64,000 nucleotides of DNA from Ophthalmolycus amberensis (lineage: Eukaryota > Chordata > Actinopteri > Perciformes > Zoarcidae): contig JAFEUB010001124.1 in the NCBI GenBank assembly GCA_024529925.1, forward strand, positions 124,001 through 188,000, written 5' to 3'. Each line of letters begins with the position of its first letter. The first letter of the stretch is position 1. A model generated the notes under the pieces. That model searched no databases. It had not been told where the DNA came from and was given only the letters and a program-made list of their open reading frames with translations. Shown here piece after piece: positions 35,141 to 47,100 of the stretch. The position numbers and the translations under genes were made by a program.

Positions 35141-35453
35141 GGTGCACTGCTCAGGAAGCTCTGAAACACACGCTGTCCCCTCCGTAACTGACGCCTCTCA
35201 GACACTGCGCTACTGATGCGGCCTCACGATACGTCTCCGCTTGTTGTGGGAGAGAAAGCAGGTGGACTTGCCCCCCCCGCTTGTGGCGGCGGAGACAGAG
35301 AGCAGATTCAGCACAGCCGCTCGTGACGGCGGAGAGAAAGACACAGGACGCGAGTTGCCAGCAGGTGCCTCTTTTCACCTAATCAGGACCGTGCACCTCA
35401 TTACCGGTCCGGCGGACCCAATAGTTACACCCCGTCAGTTCCACTTGGTTACA
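35141..35453 (-). repeat. Gypsy 5' LTR, right piece
   Basis: It continues the LTR broken at 25100, with lengths of 15 and 9 bases missing relative to the left LTR. It ends TTGGTTACA and is followed by the target duplication atac. Confidence 0.88.
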
Positions 35454-36050
35454 ATACCATTTGAAGATACAAATTCAGTTCAGAGTTTTTGCTTCGTAAA
35501 ATATCTTAATTGACTGTCAGTCAGGTATTATTAACTTCCAGCAACCCTCAAATCAAAGAATAAAGACACTTTACGCACAATTTAGGTGTATTTTCCCTTT
35601 AACTCAGGAGATGCAGGTAGCATGTTTTATACTTAATGTGAATATAATTCATTTAATCTCATTTCATTATGCAATATGTATACTTTGTTGGTATCTCATT
35701 CTGAAAACCGGATGTTCGTCTGTAGAAAACCGGAAGTTGTCTCACGTTAATCTTTCCGCTAACTTTGCAAAGTCCTTCGCTCGCTCCAGATCTGTGCCGT
35801 TTGAATGCGTTTACCGTAAGTTTCAGCGTATAGGTGCACTACAATTTAAGTGTCTGCTGAGTTGACCACGGAGATCTGAGTGTCTGCTGACTTGACCGCA
35901 GTATTAAAGGTATGGTACGAATACAAATGCTAGATAAAACATTATGGAAGACATTCCGCAAATGTATTTTGTACCAACATCTCCTGCGACCGTCCTGTGG
36001 GTCCTGATCCAGTCTTTGGGAGTGACGACGATAACCGCTACTAGCTGATT

Positions 36051-36158
36051 GCATGCATTGATGAATAAGCTGCATAATACTTCCACATGGAAATCCACAA
36101 TTAAGCATGCATTGATGAATAAGCTGCATAATACTTCCACATGGAAATCCACAATTAA
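36051..36158. repeat. Perfect 54-base tandem duplication
   Basis: Two back-to-back copies (36051-36104 and 36105-36158) of a unit starting GCATGCATTGATGAATAAGC. They appear identical, so the duplication is recent. Confidence 0.92.
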
Positions 36159-37117
36159 GTGTTGATTACGTTTTTGCTGATTAATTCAAGTGTTTTGCTC
36201 CTTGGTTAGCGTTTAAGATCAAGTAGCATGATGTGAGAAAACCAGTAAAATGAGAAGCCACAAAATGATGTGGTCCATTCCATTCGCTGTTTTGCAGATA
36301 AATGAGATGTTCATTTAGTTTTGAGAGACTATATTTATGGTTTATTAACACCTCACAGGCACATGAATACAGAATGATGTTCAAGGTCTCTTTTAGCATT
36401 TTAAAATCCTCAAACTCCCTTCTCAGTACAATACAGTCATGGACTGCAGGTATCATGAAGGCAAGATGGAGGGAACCTGGAACACCCTCTTCACAACCTC
36501 TGGTGGCCAAAAGAAATACAGGCACCATTACTCCCAGTGGTTTAAGCTGCAAGCTGACAGTATGTCATCTTATTTACAGAAGAAGTGGGTTTTGAACTTA
36601 AACTGAGGTCTTGTACTACTTGTTTTGCTTACAACTTACAGAACTTTGACTTAAATATAGGTGTTTTATTTTCTATTTAATTGATGGTCATCGCTTTCTA
36701 TAAATATGTACTCTGTATAGGAGTATACATATTTACTCCTATATTTACACCTATTGTCCACTACTTGTGTACAAAACACTCCTGTCTAGTTTTTTACCTT
36801 CATCTGTCCAGCTGAGTCAGATTCCTTGTATGTGCAAACATACTTGGCTGAATAAAACTAATTCCTATTCTGAATAGTTTTAAGTGCAAGGACAGAAAAA
36901 AAGGCTTTCAATTTAATTTCAAAGAAAAAATAAAACAAATACCTTACTTATTGTTGACTGTTTTTTTTATCTAACTGTGTGTGTGTGTTGTCCTTGTTAT
37001 TGGTCTCCAAACAGATCACTCTCCCCAGACACTGCATAAAGCTCAACTCAGTCCCACATTATGTGTATTCTTCAGATGTACAAGACCTAACATGCCATCC
37101 AGACCCTACAGTCATTT

Positions 37118-37119
<2 letters not shown>

Positions 37120-37174
<55 letters not shown>
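37120..37174. repeat. (CT)n microsatellite
   Basis: About 55 bases of uninterrupted CT repeat. Confidence 0.95.
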
Positions 37175-37178
<4 letters not shown>

Positions 37179-37375
37179 CAATATGCTTCATCGGAATGAA
37201 TGCAACAAGGACAACAAGATTGCCAAAACGTCACTCTCTGACAATGCGGTAGATGTGGATACCTGTGACTGATCAAATAAGATATACATCGATTTACATA
37301 TTCAACTTATTTATTTGTGTTTGCGTGTAAGTCTTCTATTTTATGTTTGGCACTGTGGAGATTCCTTGTGATGAA

Positions 37376-37670
37376 TATATGGAAGCCCATTTCCACCACT
37401 GTGAGGAAAAAATGCAGATCCTGTAAGTCATCATAATGATATACTATCTCAAAATAATGACTTAGCATCTCATAATTATGACTTACTATGAGATAGTAAG
37501 TCATAATTATGATGATGCTAAGTCATTATTATGAGATAGTATCTCATTATTATGAGATAGTAAGTCATAATTATGAGATGCTAAGTCATAATTATGAGAT
37601 AGTATCTCATTATAATGACTTACAGGATATGTATTTTTTCCTCACAGTGGCAGAAATGGGCTTCCATATA
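37376..37670. mobile_element. Short MITE with palindromic core
   Basis: The outer arms read TATATGGAAGCCCATTTCCA on the left and its near reverse complement on the right (gaaatgggcttccatata). Both arms go on to 'gtgaggaaaaaa(t/a)' and 'cctgtaagtcat' words in mirror order. The core (37440-37615) is a chain of 'ataattatgagat' and 'agtaagtcat' units in alternating orientation that can fold on itself. A TA duplication is possible but not proven, so a Tc1/mariner-type origin is only suggested. Confidence 0.72.
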
Positions 37671-39285
37671 ATACGTTTGTCCGTCATCCAATTGCATCGC
37701 TCTAAAAGTAAAAAAACAAAACAGTAGTACACTACGCTTCTCTACTGCGCAGACTCACTCAGGGAAGAGAGTCTCGCTTCCCCCAGAGGATTTCTAGTCT
37801 CCTTATAAAGGTAATTAAAATAACACTCTTTTGAATCATTTCTGGTCTTCTCAATGGACACACGTGTAAATAACCTTCGTATCCTTCACTGTCTGTATAT
37901 AGATTATCAATGTTGCCTCACGACTGTTTCCCTGCGTCCTACTTATGTTGTTATGCTAACCGGCGACTGTTAGCTAATCTAGCTAACATCACCAAGTAGT
38001 GGTTAGCTTGGCACCTTCCTCTAAAGCTAACGTCAGCTTTCGTTTCACTCCGCACCACCTGGCTCCAATTAGTACTGACCGATCATACTCACAATCCTCA
38101 ACCCGGACACACACACAACCGAACAAGTCAAATTCATATCATATTCATAGGTCATAAATGAGACGAAATAAATGCATTAATGTGGTTAATGTTCATTCAG
38201 GTAGCACAACTCAAAATAATGCTTTCAAAATGCACGAACAATTATTAAATACAGCAGGAAATGCAACATGTAGCACGTGTTTAAAAAGGACGGAAACACT
38301 TCAAAAGGAAATTGCAGGACAGAAACAGGAAAACAACAGCCAAAGATAATAAAGTACAAGCTGTATAATGTGGTGCTTGGTAAATAAATGATTACTTTAG
38401 GCCACTACCACATGACCTCAGAGGGTTCTTATGGAACAGTCAGAGATGTATTTTGGTCCCAAGATTGATAGAAAAGCAGCAGCATTTTCTAATACATTTG
38501 AACTGTAAAAAGGGAATCTTCGTTACAGATAATGTAACTTATTTGTAACGGCTTACTACAGCTGAATACTTGGACACTAATTGTTATCATGAAATATGAT
38601 GAACTACTTGCAAGTCTGATGGTCTGAAGGTAAATGCAACTTCAAGGACAGTGAGCATGAAGCTTATACTTATATTGTATATAGCTGTTAAATGTTTATA
38701 CCTACATCTCTTCTAATTATTTGCTGCCCTTTTTTATTCTTTATATATTTTTTCTTGTTTATTGTAATAGTGTCTGTACATTGAGAACGGAGTGGAAACC
38801 GGAGCCAAATTCCATGTATGCGTACGCATACATGGCCAATGAAGCTGATTCTGATTCTGATTCTTAACTCAGTTCAAAGCATCACTCCAAAGTTCAGATG
38901 TTATAATTGAACTTTACGGGCACCTCCTTAGCTAAGGGATGAATCGCATAGCATGAACCACAGCATCGCTGGTTTGAGTCCGGGTCAGGGACCTTAGTGT
39001 TTCTCTGTCATCTCTGCAGTCTGTTTATAAAGGCACTAAAAACACCAACAAAATGATATTCACTGCCCTTATAACTGCACACCGTAGCTCCCTTTATCAT
39101 TCTGAGGATGAATATACATTTGACATTATCATCTTTTAATGTGTTTCTGTGTGTGTGTTTGTGTTTGTGGTCTTTTAAAATCAGCTCTTAGGAGCTCAAC
39201 ACCACCAGTAAAGCTGTATAAGCACCGGGTTGACGGGGCCGAAGGAAGCGGCGCGGCGTATGGGGAGCTGCCTGCTGAAATCGCA
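37671..39285 (+). other. Upstream region of cdk2ap2
   Basis: No protein-coding exon is recognised. A CpG-containing stretch at 37725-37808 ends in 'ccttataaag' before GTAATT and could be a non-coding first exon of cdk2ap2, which is inference. A LINE tail sits at 38690-38876. The short frame 38158-38349 has no known motif. A run before the first coding exon (from about 39180) has an acceptor-like 'cttttaaaatcag'. Confidence 0.35.
38690..38876 (+). repeat. LINE-like 3' tail with (TGATTC)n
   Basis: The sequence 'ggagccaaattcc', a TATG/CATA palindrome, 'ggccaatgaagctgattctg' and repeated TGATTC at the end are the hallmark of a common teleost non-LTR tail. A degenerate relative occurs at 36805-36875. 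Confidence 0.6.
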
Positions 39286-41676
39286 ATGAGTTACAAACCC
39301 ATTGCTCCTGCGCCCTCCGGCTCCAACCACACACCTCCAGGTTCTAACACCACTCAGTTGGACATGCAGTTATTGGCCCATTGACATCTGTGTTATGGAT
39401 GATTCTTGGTGTTACAAGTTTCAACCATAGTGTGTCACATCTGTTCCCATCTTCTGTCTAGGCTCCTCTGTGCCCTCTCCATCCCTGCCCTCGTCATCAA
39501 ACTTCAGGCCGGCTTTTAGTGACTTTGGCCCACCCTCCATGGGCTTTGTTCAGGTATGTCTGAAGTACAGTTATTCATGCTGTCGTGTTGTCTTTGTTAT
39601 ATTTTCTCTCAAATAGCATAACTTTTTGATCTAACCCTTTTATATATGGTCATACCAGCATGATCATTGTAATAAACTAATCTGAATTTAGAAGGAACAC
39701 AGATTGTATTTTTTCTTTAATTTTGAAATTCCACACCAAAATGTCCTGAGCGGTTTGCTTTATTTTGAAGTGAAACTGGTCTTTGGAAATGTATTCTTAA
39801 TCATTAATTTGGAATAGTTATTCACACAATTGCCCCTATTATTTGATATATTGAAAGAATGGTAAATTGCCTATCATGTTTACCAAAAGATCCCTTTTAT
39901 TTTGTAGTCAGTTCTGACAACACGTATAAACTCACTTCGGCGCTTCACTTTCTCCCTCAATATAGTAATTTACTACATCCCACTTAGAACAAGCCACAGC
40001 ACATTAAGTATATTCAAGATATTGCCCACCCCTAAATACATACATATTACAAGTTAACCAATAATCAAACCACAACCACTCTTAATGATGTTTTTAATGT
40101 GGGCCTGTGCAGGTCAAGAGCTTGTAATTGATGTTATGACTTTGTCAGCCACTTTGCATGAATTCCCTCACTAGGGCTGTAGCAGCTGAATACCTGCAAA
40201 GTATATACATTTATTAATAATGCCTCAAATTAAGGACAGTAAATACTGACAGATCTAGAAGGCTGTTACTGTGAGGCAGCTGCATATGCATGTGTCTAAT
40301 ATGTGCGTGTTGTGATAGCCAAGGGGGTGGCTGATTTGAGTGCATGAGTCTTCAAAAAAAGCATGTTTTTAAATTGTTATCATTTTCTAGCTGTGACAAG
40401 TCTTGATACTCTATTTTTTTTTTCTCCCCCAAACATGACACATGTTTGTGAAACGACACAAACAGCCTGTCAAAGTGTCTCAAGGATCCACCTACAGTGA
40501 GCTTCTGTCTGTCATTGAGGAGATGAGCCGTGAGATCCGGCCTACATACGCTGGGAGTAAGAGTGCCATGGAGAGGCTAAAGAGAGGTATACCGGTACAT
40601 AACTTGTCAAATAGACACAGTACCTGATCTCAGTGCAAGTCAGGATTTGTGTGTGCTGAGTATCATGAATAGTTCATAAAAGTACTGATGGGGGGGGGGG
40701 GGGGGGGGGGGGGGGGGAGACTTGATTTTAAAATGGTCACAAATGAAAAATAAGATTACAAATGTGGACAATAATTTGTAATATTCACAAATGTATGCTG
40801 CAATCTACACACAAATACCAAGTAAGTGTAAGACAGTTTTATCAGTAAATATTAACACTTTACACACAGATTTTTAACTTCATCTTCACAGGTCTAGGAA
40901 TTTTCCTCTTTAAAAAGCTTCCTGTGTATACAAATGCTATAATTATGTGCTAGTGGAAAACTGGGACATCGGTGAAACTGTGTGTGATTTCAGAGTGGGA
41001 AAGAAGTTTTTCTAATAAACACCTGTAGATCAAAACCCTGTTGCTGGTTGTCAGATGTGTGAGATACGAACGTTAAACTCAATATATTTTGTAGATGGTT
41101 ATGGTAACTGAAAAACAATATGCACCATTAATTGTAATTTGCTTTGGATTTAAAGAAAGTCAGAAGCAAAGCCAAACAAATAAAAAGAAAAACTTTTGAT
41201 GTGTGGACACCGAACAAAGAGGAAGTAAGGCCACTCAACAAAATATGAGAAGGAAATGATTATTATGCTACTCCCATTGTATGCTCCGTTTTTAAATTCA
41301 GATGGATAGTTATGAAGATATATAGAAGTAATAGACTGCCGTGATTGAAGTAGAATCACAAGCATTAGAAGCTTCAGTCGTGTAAATTGAACAGGCGGAC
41401 AGACGGCTGAACCCAATTTTGCCTTTAACTTGACCTGCAGTTTTCCTGCAGGCCTATGGTTATCATAGCAATAAAGACTGTCTTGGATGCATTACATTTT
41501 TTTAGTTGAGGTATACTCAGACAGAAATTGCCACTTATTGTAGCAATGAATATCATTAATATCAAACTGTTGATTTAATGCCTCCTTGCACCTTGTGTCT
41601 GTCTTCAGGTATAATCCATGCCCGTGCACTGGTCAGGGAGTGTCTTGCAGAGACGGAGAGAAGCGCCCGCACATAA
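39286..41676 (+). CDS. cdk2ap2: CDK2-associated protein 2 (DOC-1R)
   Basis: Four coding exons fit in phase: 39286-39340, 39462-39553, 40466-40586 and 41609-41676, giving 111 residues against 126 in human. The start MSYKPIAPAP, the middle FSDFGPPSMGFVQ, the core TYSELLSVIEEM then EIRPTYAGSKSAMERLKRG, and the end HARALVRECLAETERSART match CDK2AP2 rather than CDK2AP1. The family binds CDK2 and the NuRD chromatin complex and restrains S-phase entry. The protein acts in nucleus and cytoplasm. The exon 1 donor (AG/GTTCTA) is weak and the exon 3 acceptor (CACAAACAG) lacks a close pyrimidine tract, so those two borders are less sure, though the phases agree. A run of 28 G lies in intron 3. The gene converges on aip, which is read from the other strand about 2.5 kb away. 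Confidence 0.88.
40690..40717. repeat. Poly-G tract in cdk2ap2 intron 3
   Basis: Twenty-eight consecutive G, about 100 bases after exon 3. The true length may differ, since homopolymers of this size are hard to sequence. Confidence 0.9.
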
Positions 41677-43835
41677 CCTTTGCAGAAGCTCCCCTCACTC
41701 CTCCCTGATAAAAAACTGTCCTCATCGAGATCCCCATCGTCTGTTTTACAGCCATAGCTTTTCACTTTTTCCTCGCCAGCTTTTTATAGGTGCATTATGT
41801 CCTCCTTGTCTCCACTGTTCCCTGCATTCCACCACACCATTTTGCTCATCACAAACTTTCTGTGTATGCAAAATGCAGTTTTGTATCCATTTTGAAATTA
41901 GTGTGGTGAATTTCTACGCATTTTAAAGTTAAGCTGTGGGTGAAAACCTTACTCGAATGGATGGGAAAATATTATTTTGACCATGAAAGTTGGGGTTTTT
42001 CAATCATGAAATCAATGTTCCAGCTGCACCATCGTTCAAGTTTTTTTTTTTGATTATCACTGCAACCACTGAATATTCTTTTGTTAATATGGACATTTTG
42101 AATATACCCCATTTCTATCCATCCTTGCTTTGTTTTCATATTTTGTAATGTAAACACACATTACATGTTTCTCAATCCCAAAAAACACTGTACATCAAGT
42201 CAATTTGTTAGTAATGGAAATTTTGTAAACCGGATTTTTGCAGTTATGTATGTATATCTTAATTAAATAACAGAAAAAAGAAATGTCAGTGTGTTTCATC
42301 TGTGAAACATGTTTAATAGGTTGCCAGGGAACTGCTATTTTACACTTATACTGCGGACAGTGATGAGACACCATATTAAATGTTTTTCATTGAATTAAAG
42401 AGACTCTTCATGGCACTGAGCTAAATAAATACTCAACTGTTGAAGGCCACAAGTGCACCTTCTGCCAAGATTTCTCTAAAGGTTCTCTGACATTCAGAGC
42501 ATCAATAGCAGCAAACTACCAGCATTTGCTATGTGAAGGTAGTCATGTCTACCTACGGTAATTAGAGAATGAAGTCACACTCCCTCTGTGTGTGTTATCC
42601 GAGCGTCTCGCCTCGTTGAGCTATCAGAAGACAATCCACTAATCATGGATTTGCTCTGAATAAAAGGCCTTTTCACAGCATCCGTCTTTGCAGGTTGAAC
42701 ACAGGTGTAAGTAATAACATTAATTACAGCCCTGTTATATTTAGGCTTCTTCAGGACGGAATTGTGCACGCCAGCATACTGGAACGGCTGTGACACAATA
42801 AATTGAATGGGGCCGTAATTAATTTTAATCAATTACACTCGTTAACCTTGCTGTGACATGTCAAAATGTCTGCTGTAAAAAGGGCCTTTTCCTTATTGAG
42901 CTCTTTTTTAAATATTTCGAACATCTTTTACTCTAGGATGCGATGCAAACTGTTCCGTTACAAATCACGTGTGTGCATGTCACAAATATATTGACGTAAA
43001 ATGCAAAACCGGGGGATAAACACAAATTTATTGTCATTTACATTTATCACAACCTCAATAACGTTTCACGGCCTAACAACCAGCTGCTTCACAAGAAGAG
43101 AGATGAGAAGCTCTTTATGAGCAAGTGAAGGAGATAGTAAGGGCTTTGTTGAGTACATCGTGACAAAAACTATATGATGATATAGGTCTTATATATATAT
43201 ATGAAATGAGTACAAAGGAGAAAGCAAAGATAAGACAAGTCCATGCGTGTTGTAGAATGATTGTCACAAGACAGCTTGGTTTCCCAGTCGCATCTACCAG
43301 GAGAACGGTCTGCTGCTTACTCCAGTGCTTCCGCTGTTACCAAGAAGGAAGAGCAGGTCTGGCGTGGAAGGCAGAGGTGTGGATGTGAGTACATGACGTT
43401 CCTTGTGCACAGAAAAAAAGTATTCCTTGGTATCGGGAATCCATTGTAATCGCTCCTAAAATTTGTAATGTTAGGATTATCAGCGCTGCACATATTTCAG
43501 AGAAAGCAAGACAACATAAAATGCTTAAACTACTCGTTTTTAAGAAAAAAAAAAGAAAAAGAATCTGCAGCAAATCCTGTGAAAAACGTTGCTACAGATA
43601 ACATGGTGTAGGTAGTAGCCCATGACTGTGAGTAAGTTATTTAACCAAGAGTGTTGACATTTGTGGAACGATAACGGGCTAAGTAAAGAAAAGAGTTTAC
43701 TTTAGAAAACTATGACGCCCTAAAATAATGATGCTGTTGGCCAGTACATACCTATGGTTATGTCAGCCTGCCTTAATCAAGGGCTGAATATTACTTTGAT
43801 AGAGGGAGTAAGGCAGGAATGCAAATTGCACCTTA

Positions 43836-43883
<48 letters not shown>

Positions 43884-44163
43884 ATGGCTTTGCGTGTATG
43901 ACCGGACTCCTGTGAGAACATGTTTGCGTGTTCCATGGAGGGCTGAGTGGCAACAGTATTTGGCTCGGATGCATGGATTAAAAACTTAAAACACCAGTCA
44001 GCGCGGTTTCCTCCTCCTCTTTTGAAATTCACAGGCATCCTCTTGTTCCAACCCACTGTGAGATTCAACCCTGTGAGGACAGAAGAGCAGACACTTCTTT
44101 GAATTTCTGCATTATGTTATGACAAATGAGCTTCATATGAATATCCAGGGGACAGATAAGAGT
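41677..44163. other. Convergent intergenic region between cdk2ap2 and aip
   Basis: It holds the 3' untranslated regions of both genes and no recognised exon. 42400-42860 is non-repetitive and has several TAAT/ATTA homeobox-type cores ('ccgtaattaattttaatcaa'). An AT microsatellite lies at 43842-43879. Confidence 0.45.
43842..43879. repeat. (AT)n microsatellite
   Basis: About 38 bases of TA repeat. Confidence 0.95.
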
Positions 44164-47100
44164 TTACAGAAATAAAACTCGAGGTAGACTGACTGTAGTG
44201 GCAGTGGCTGGTGTTGCGTTGTAGTTGAATAGGTCTTTGTAGCGACCCTTTTCCTCTTTCTCTTTGGTGCGGATCTTCTCCTCCATGGTCTTCAGCTCCT
44301 TGGCGATAGACGGTCCCAGAGAGGGGTCCAGCTCCAACACCTTGTCAAAGTCTGCTCGGGCCTCCGTCTCATTCCACACTGCAGCGTGGGCCTTAGCTCG
44401 CTTGTAGAAGGCCTTCACGTTTTCTGTTAGGAAGGGGACACAAAAAAAATAATGTATACAAATTCTTAATTTGCACATAAATCAGAGCTCCTACGCATCC
44501 TGGAAAACAGCATGAAAAATTACAGAAAAAAGTCAAATGTCCTGTAAAATGATTTCAACATTCTCATACTTTCCCTTATCTTAAAATAAGCTATAGGCTA
44601 TCTGTCAGAGCTCCCTAAAACAGATATGTTGTGATGTTATGTTCAGGATCATAATAACTTTCAGATGGTAGTTTATAGATAAGAGTACTTTGAACAAGGT
44701 GCTCTCGGGTTATGTTATGGAAATGCTATGAACACACCCCCAAGTCACGTAGCATGGTAGCAAAAGCAGGTTCGATGACTTCACATTACATTCTTCCCAA
44801 CTTGTTTTAAACGGTTGAATAATGGTAAGTTAATAAAATCATGCAATTTAAAGGAGGAGTCTTTTGGCCACATGATTTAGCCATCCCTGTACAGTACACT
44901 CGTGTGGCAGACTCATAAACCCTGAAAAAACTTAGTTGTTTAAGCTTCATTACATTTGAATCAATCTAGCATGTACAGCACCAACAACAAAGCCTTACCC
45001 TCATATTTGAAGACTATGGATGTGCAGTGTTCGATGACTTCGTAGTACTGGCCCTGGAGTAGCTTGCACTGGCAGTAGTTGAGGAGCAGTGGTGTTATCA
45101 TGTGGTCCAACTTCACCCATACTTCGTCACCAGGGTGCTCCTGAAAGGCGATACCAAAGTCACAGAGAGGAGTTACAGAATGCATTTTATTGCATATTTC
45201 AGTGTTTATACTAAAGAAATGGTATATTATAAAAACCAGATCTGATCTGATCTTTATTAGCTCGTATTTAACTGTGCTCGAACCTTCATCTGTAGATTTT
45301 TGAGGCAGGCAATGCCATTGTAGTACTTCTCTGTGGCTTCCTTAATTTGGCCCTTTTTGAAAAGCATGTTGCCCTCCTCATGGATCTGAGGCACGAGCTC
45401 GAGTTTCTCTTCGTCTGTCATGGCCCACACGTCAAGCTGGAACGATCCTGGAGTCAGAACCTGAGCAGAGGAAAAGAGAGAAGATCAGTGGCAGCCGGAG
45501 CTCACACTGTAGGGGAATATAACTGTAGTTGTGTGAGGCAAATTGCAACTCTTTATTGTACATATAAATTACATTAGAAGTTTATTAGATGCACATCTAC
45601 AGTCTAATGCAATTCATTACAATATCCGTGCCTCGGAATCGTGTCTTAGGAATAAGCCTTATACATTTCAGCTTTTGCTTAAATTGTGTTACAACAATTG
45701 AGACCAAAGGGGTGTCATATTGGACTACATGATATCGATAGGTGTTTATAATATGTTGTTGTCACCCTCATGCATATAGAACAACTTTGATTTCACACTT
45801 GATTTGTGTAGAACTTTTGCTTCTTTTTTTCCACAAAAAATGGTTTGGAAAAAAAAGGTTTATATATGTCAAAGTAAGATATTATAAAAAAGGGTATTGG
45901 GACCAAAACTTAGGTATTGTGTTGGTGATACAATAGAAGAAAAAAAATCAAACAACACTGTTTGAGTTTGTAAACCTGAATGCAACCCAATAAAATGAGC
46001 ACCATTAATATTAAACTGTGGGCTCACCTCCAGCAGCTCGATGCTGAAGACGAGAGGCTGCTGACTGGCCTGAAGCTGATCCAGGTCCTTGTGCCCCAGA
46101 GAGTGGTGGGAGTGGATCTGAGCAATGCCGCAGCAGTGCCTCTGGCCTTCCAGGGGGTCCTTACCAGCACTGATGTTTCTCAGGGACTGGGACACGAGCG
46201 GATATAGTGCCGTGTGCTGACGGGTGAACGGAATTGGTAAATGCACACAGAAAGAACAAGATTGCCACTTCATCCCAAATGTCGAGCTCACTAACCTTAT
46301 TGTCACAGGTGAATTCTGCAACTTCGCCTTGTTTCATGGTGATGACCACTCTCTCCCACACAGCTAGTTTAAACTTCTTGCCCAAGATGAGCTCCATGGG
46401 TTTGCTGCGGCCCCCCATGGTTCTGGAGTCATCCAGCACTTTGCCATCACACAGGCTAGTGCGGTAGTGGAAGACCACCTGGTAAACAAAGATGGGACGT
46501 AAACACGGACAACATTACACACACAGCACACTGCTCAACAGAACTATCCGGTTAAAATAACGGTTGTGAATGCAATACACTTTTTAAAGGACACGCGATG
46601 CATTCGATTCCGCTTGTTTACTAGAAACAAAAGAGCAATCTGTACGGATCAGACAGGCCTGGAGAGAGTCATCATATTCTGACCAATCACAACAAAGGAA
46701 AAATGATTGGCGTGGTCTGCCGACCAATCAGCATTCATAAACACATGCCATCCTGTCCCACCCCCTGTGTTTCCATCAGATGGAAAAAAAAAAAGAAAAA
46801 AAAATGTAAACCGGCTAAAAACAAATGGCAGCCGCAAACAAATCTAACGTTGTATAACCACAAAGGGCGCAAAGCTCACAAGCTTGTCAGCGTTATCTGT
46901 GTACACGCGCATTAGGTTTGCTGTAACGTTCACATTAACATCTATCTGACAGTCTGCTGTGTTAGCTAGCTAGTGGTAGCATTAGCTAAAGTGCTTCATC
47001 GCATTTCTTAAACTAATTCAGCGGACTGGACTGAGCAGTTCCAACCGTCGACACACTGTAGTTTTACCTTTGTTCCATTGGGAAAGGTCGATAGCTCTCC

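Larger units (their letters stand above)
17889..35457 (-). mobile_element. Ty3/Gypsy LTR retrotransposon, minus strand
   Basis: The outer borders are TGTAGC (17893) and GGTTACA (ending 35453), flanked by the 4-base duplication atac (17889-17892 and 35454-35457). The internal part, 18513-24809, carries gag, protease, reverse transcriptase, RNase H and integrase in Ty3/Gypsy order, read on the minus strand. A polypurine tract (GGGGGGGGTGGA on the minus strand) abuts the 3' LTR at 18513-18525. A primer-binding-site candidate abuts the 5' LTR at about 24791-24809. The 5' LTR is split by a 10-kb hAT insertion and the RT region by a MITE. The coding regions carry stops and frameshifts, so this copy cannot act on its own. 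Confidence 0.88.
17186..35910. mobile_element. Fold-back (long-TIR) element that hosts the transposon stack
   Basis: The left arm, 17194 to about 17625, and the right arm, about 35462 to 35902, are near-identical reverse complements of roughly 430-440 bases. Both outer ends start ACTGCGGTCAAGTCAGCAGA. They are flanked by a perfect 8-base duplication, attaaagg, at 17186-17193 and 35903-35910. Without the later insertion the element would be about 1.1 kb with a spacer of roughly 260 bases. The 8-base duplication suggests hAT-type mobilisation, but the ends do not start with CAG, so the superfamily is unproven. Small open frames in the arms are mirror images of each other and are not taken as genes. 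Confidence 0.8.
35911..37375. other. Intergenic repeats right of the stack
   Basis: It contains a 54-base tandem duplication (36051-36158), an unexplained minus-strand open frame of 123 codons (36181-36552) with no known motif or splice context, a degenerate LINE tail near 36805-36875 ('ccttgtatgtgcaaacatac'), and a CT microsatellite at 37120-37174. No host gene is recognised. Confidence 0.5.

Noticed and set aside
17186..35910. Maverick/Polinton giant transposon
   Set aside because: Length and long inverted ends fit at first sight, but the interior is a Gypsy element with its own TSD, and the duplication is 8 bases. No polymerase B, adenovirus-type protease or capsid gene is present.
36181..36552. 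Minus-strand frame of 123 codons as a gene
   Set aside because: No motif, no splice sites and no recognisable homologue; noted only as an unexplained frame.
37440..37620. CRISPR-like array
   Set aside because: Units alternate in orientation, have no unique spacers and lie within a MITE in a vertebrate genome.
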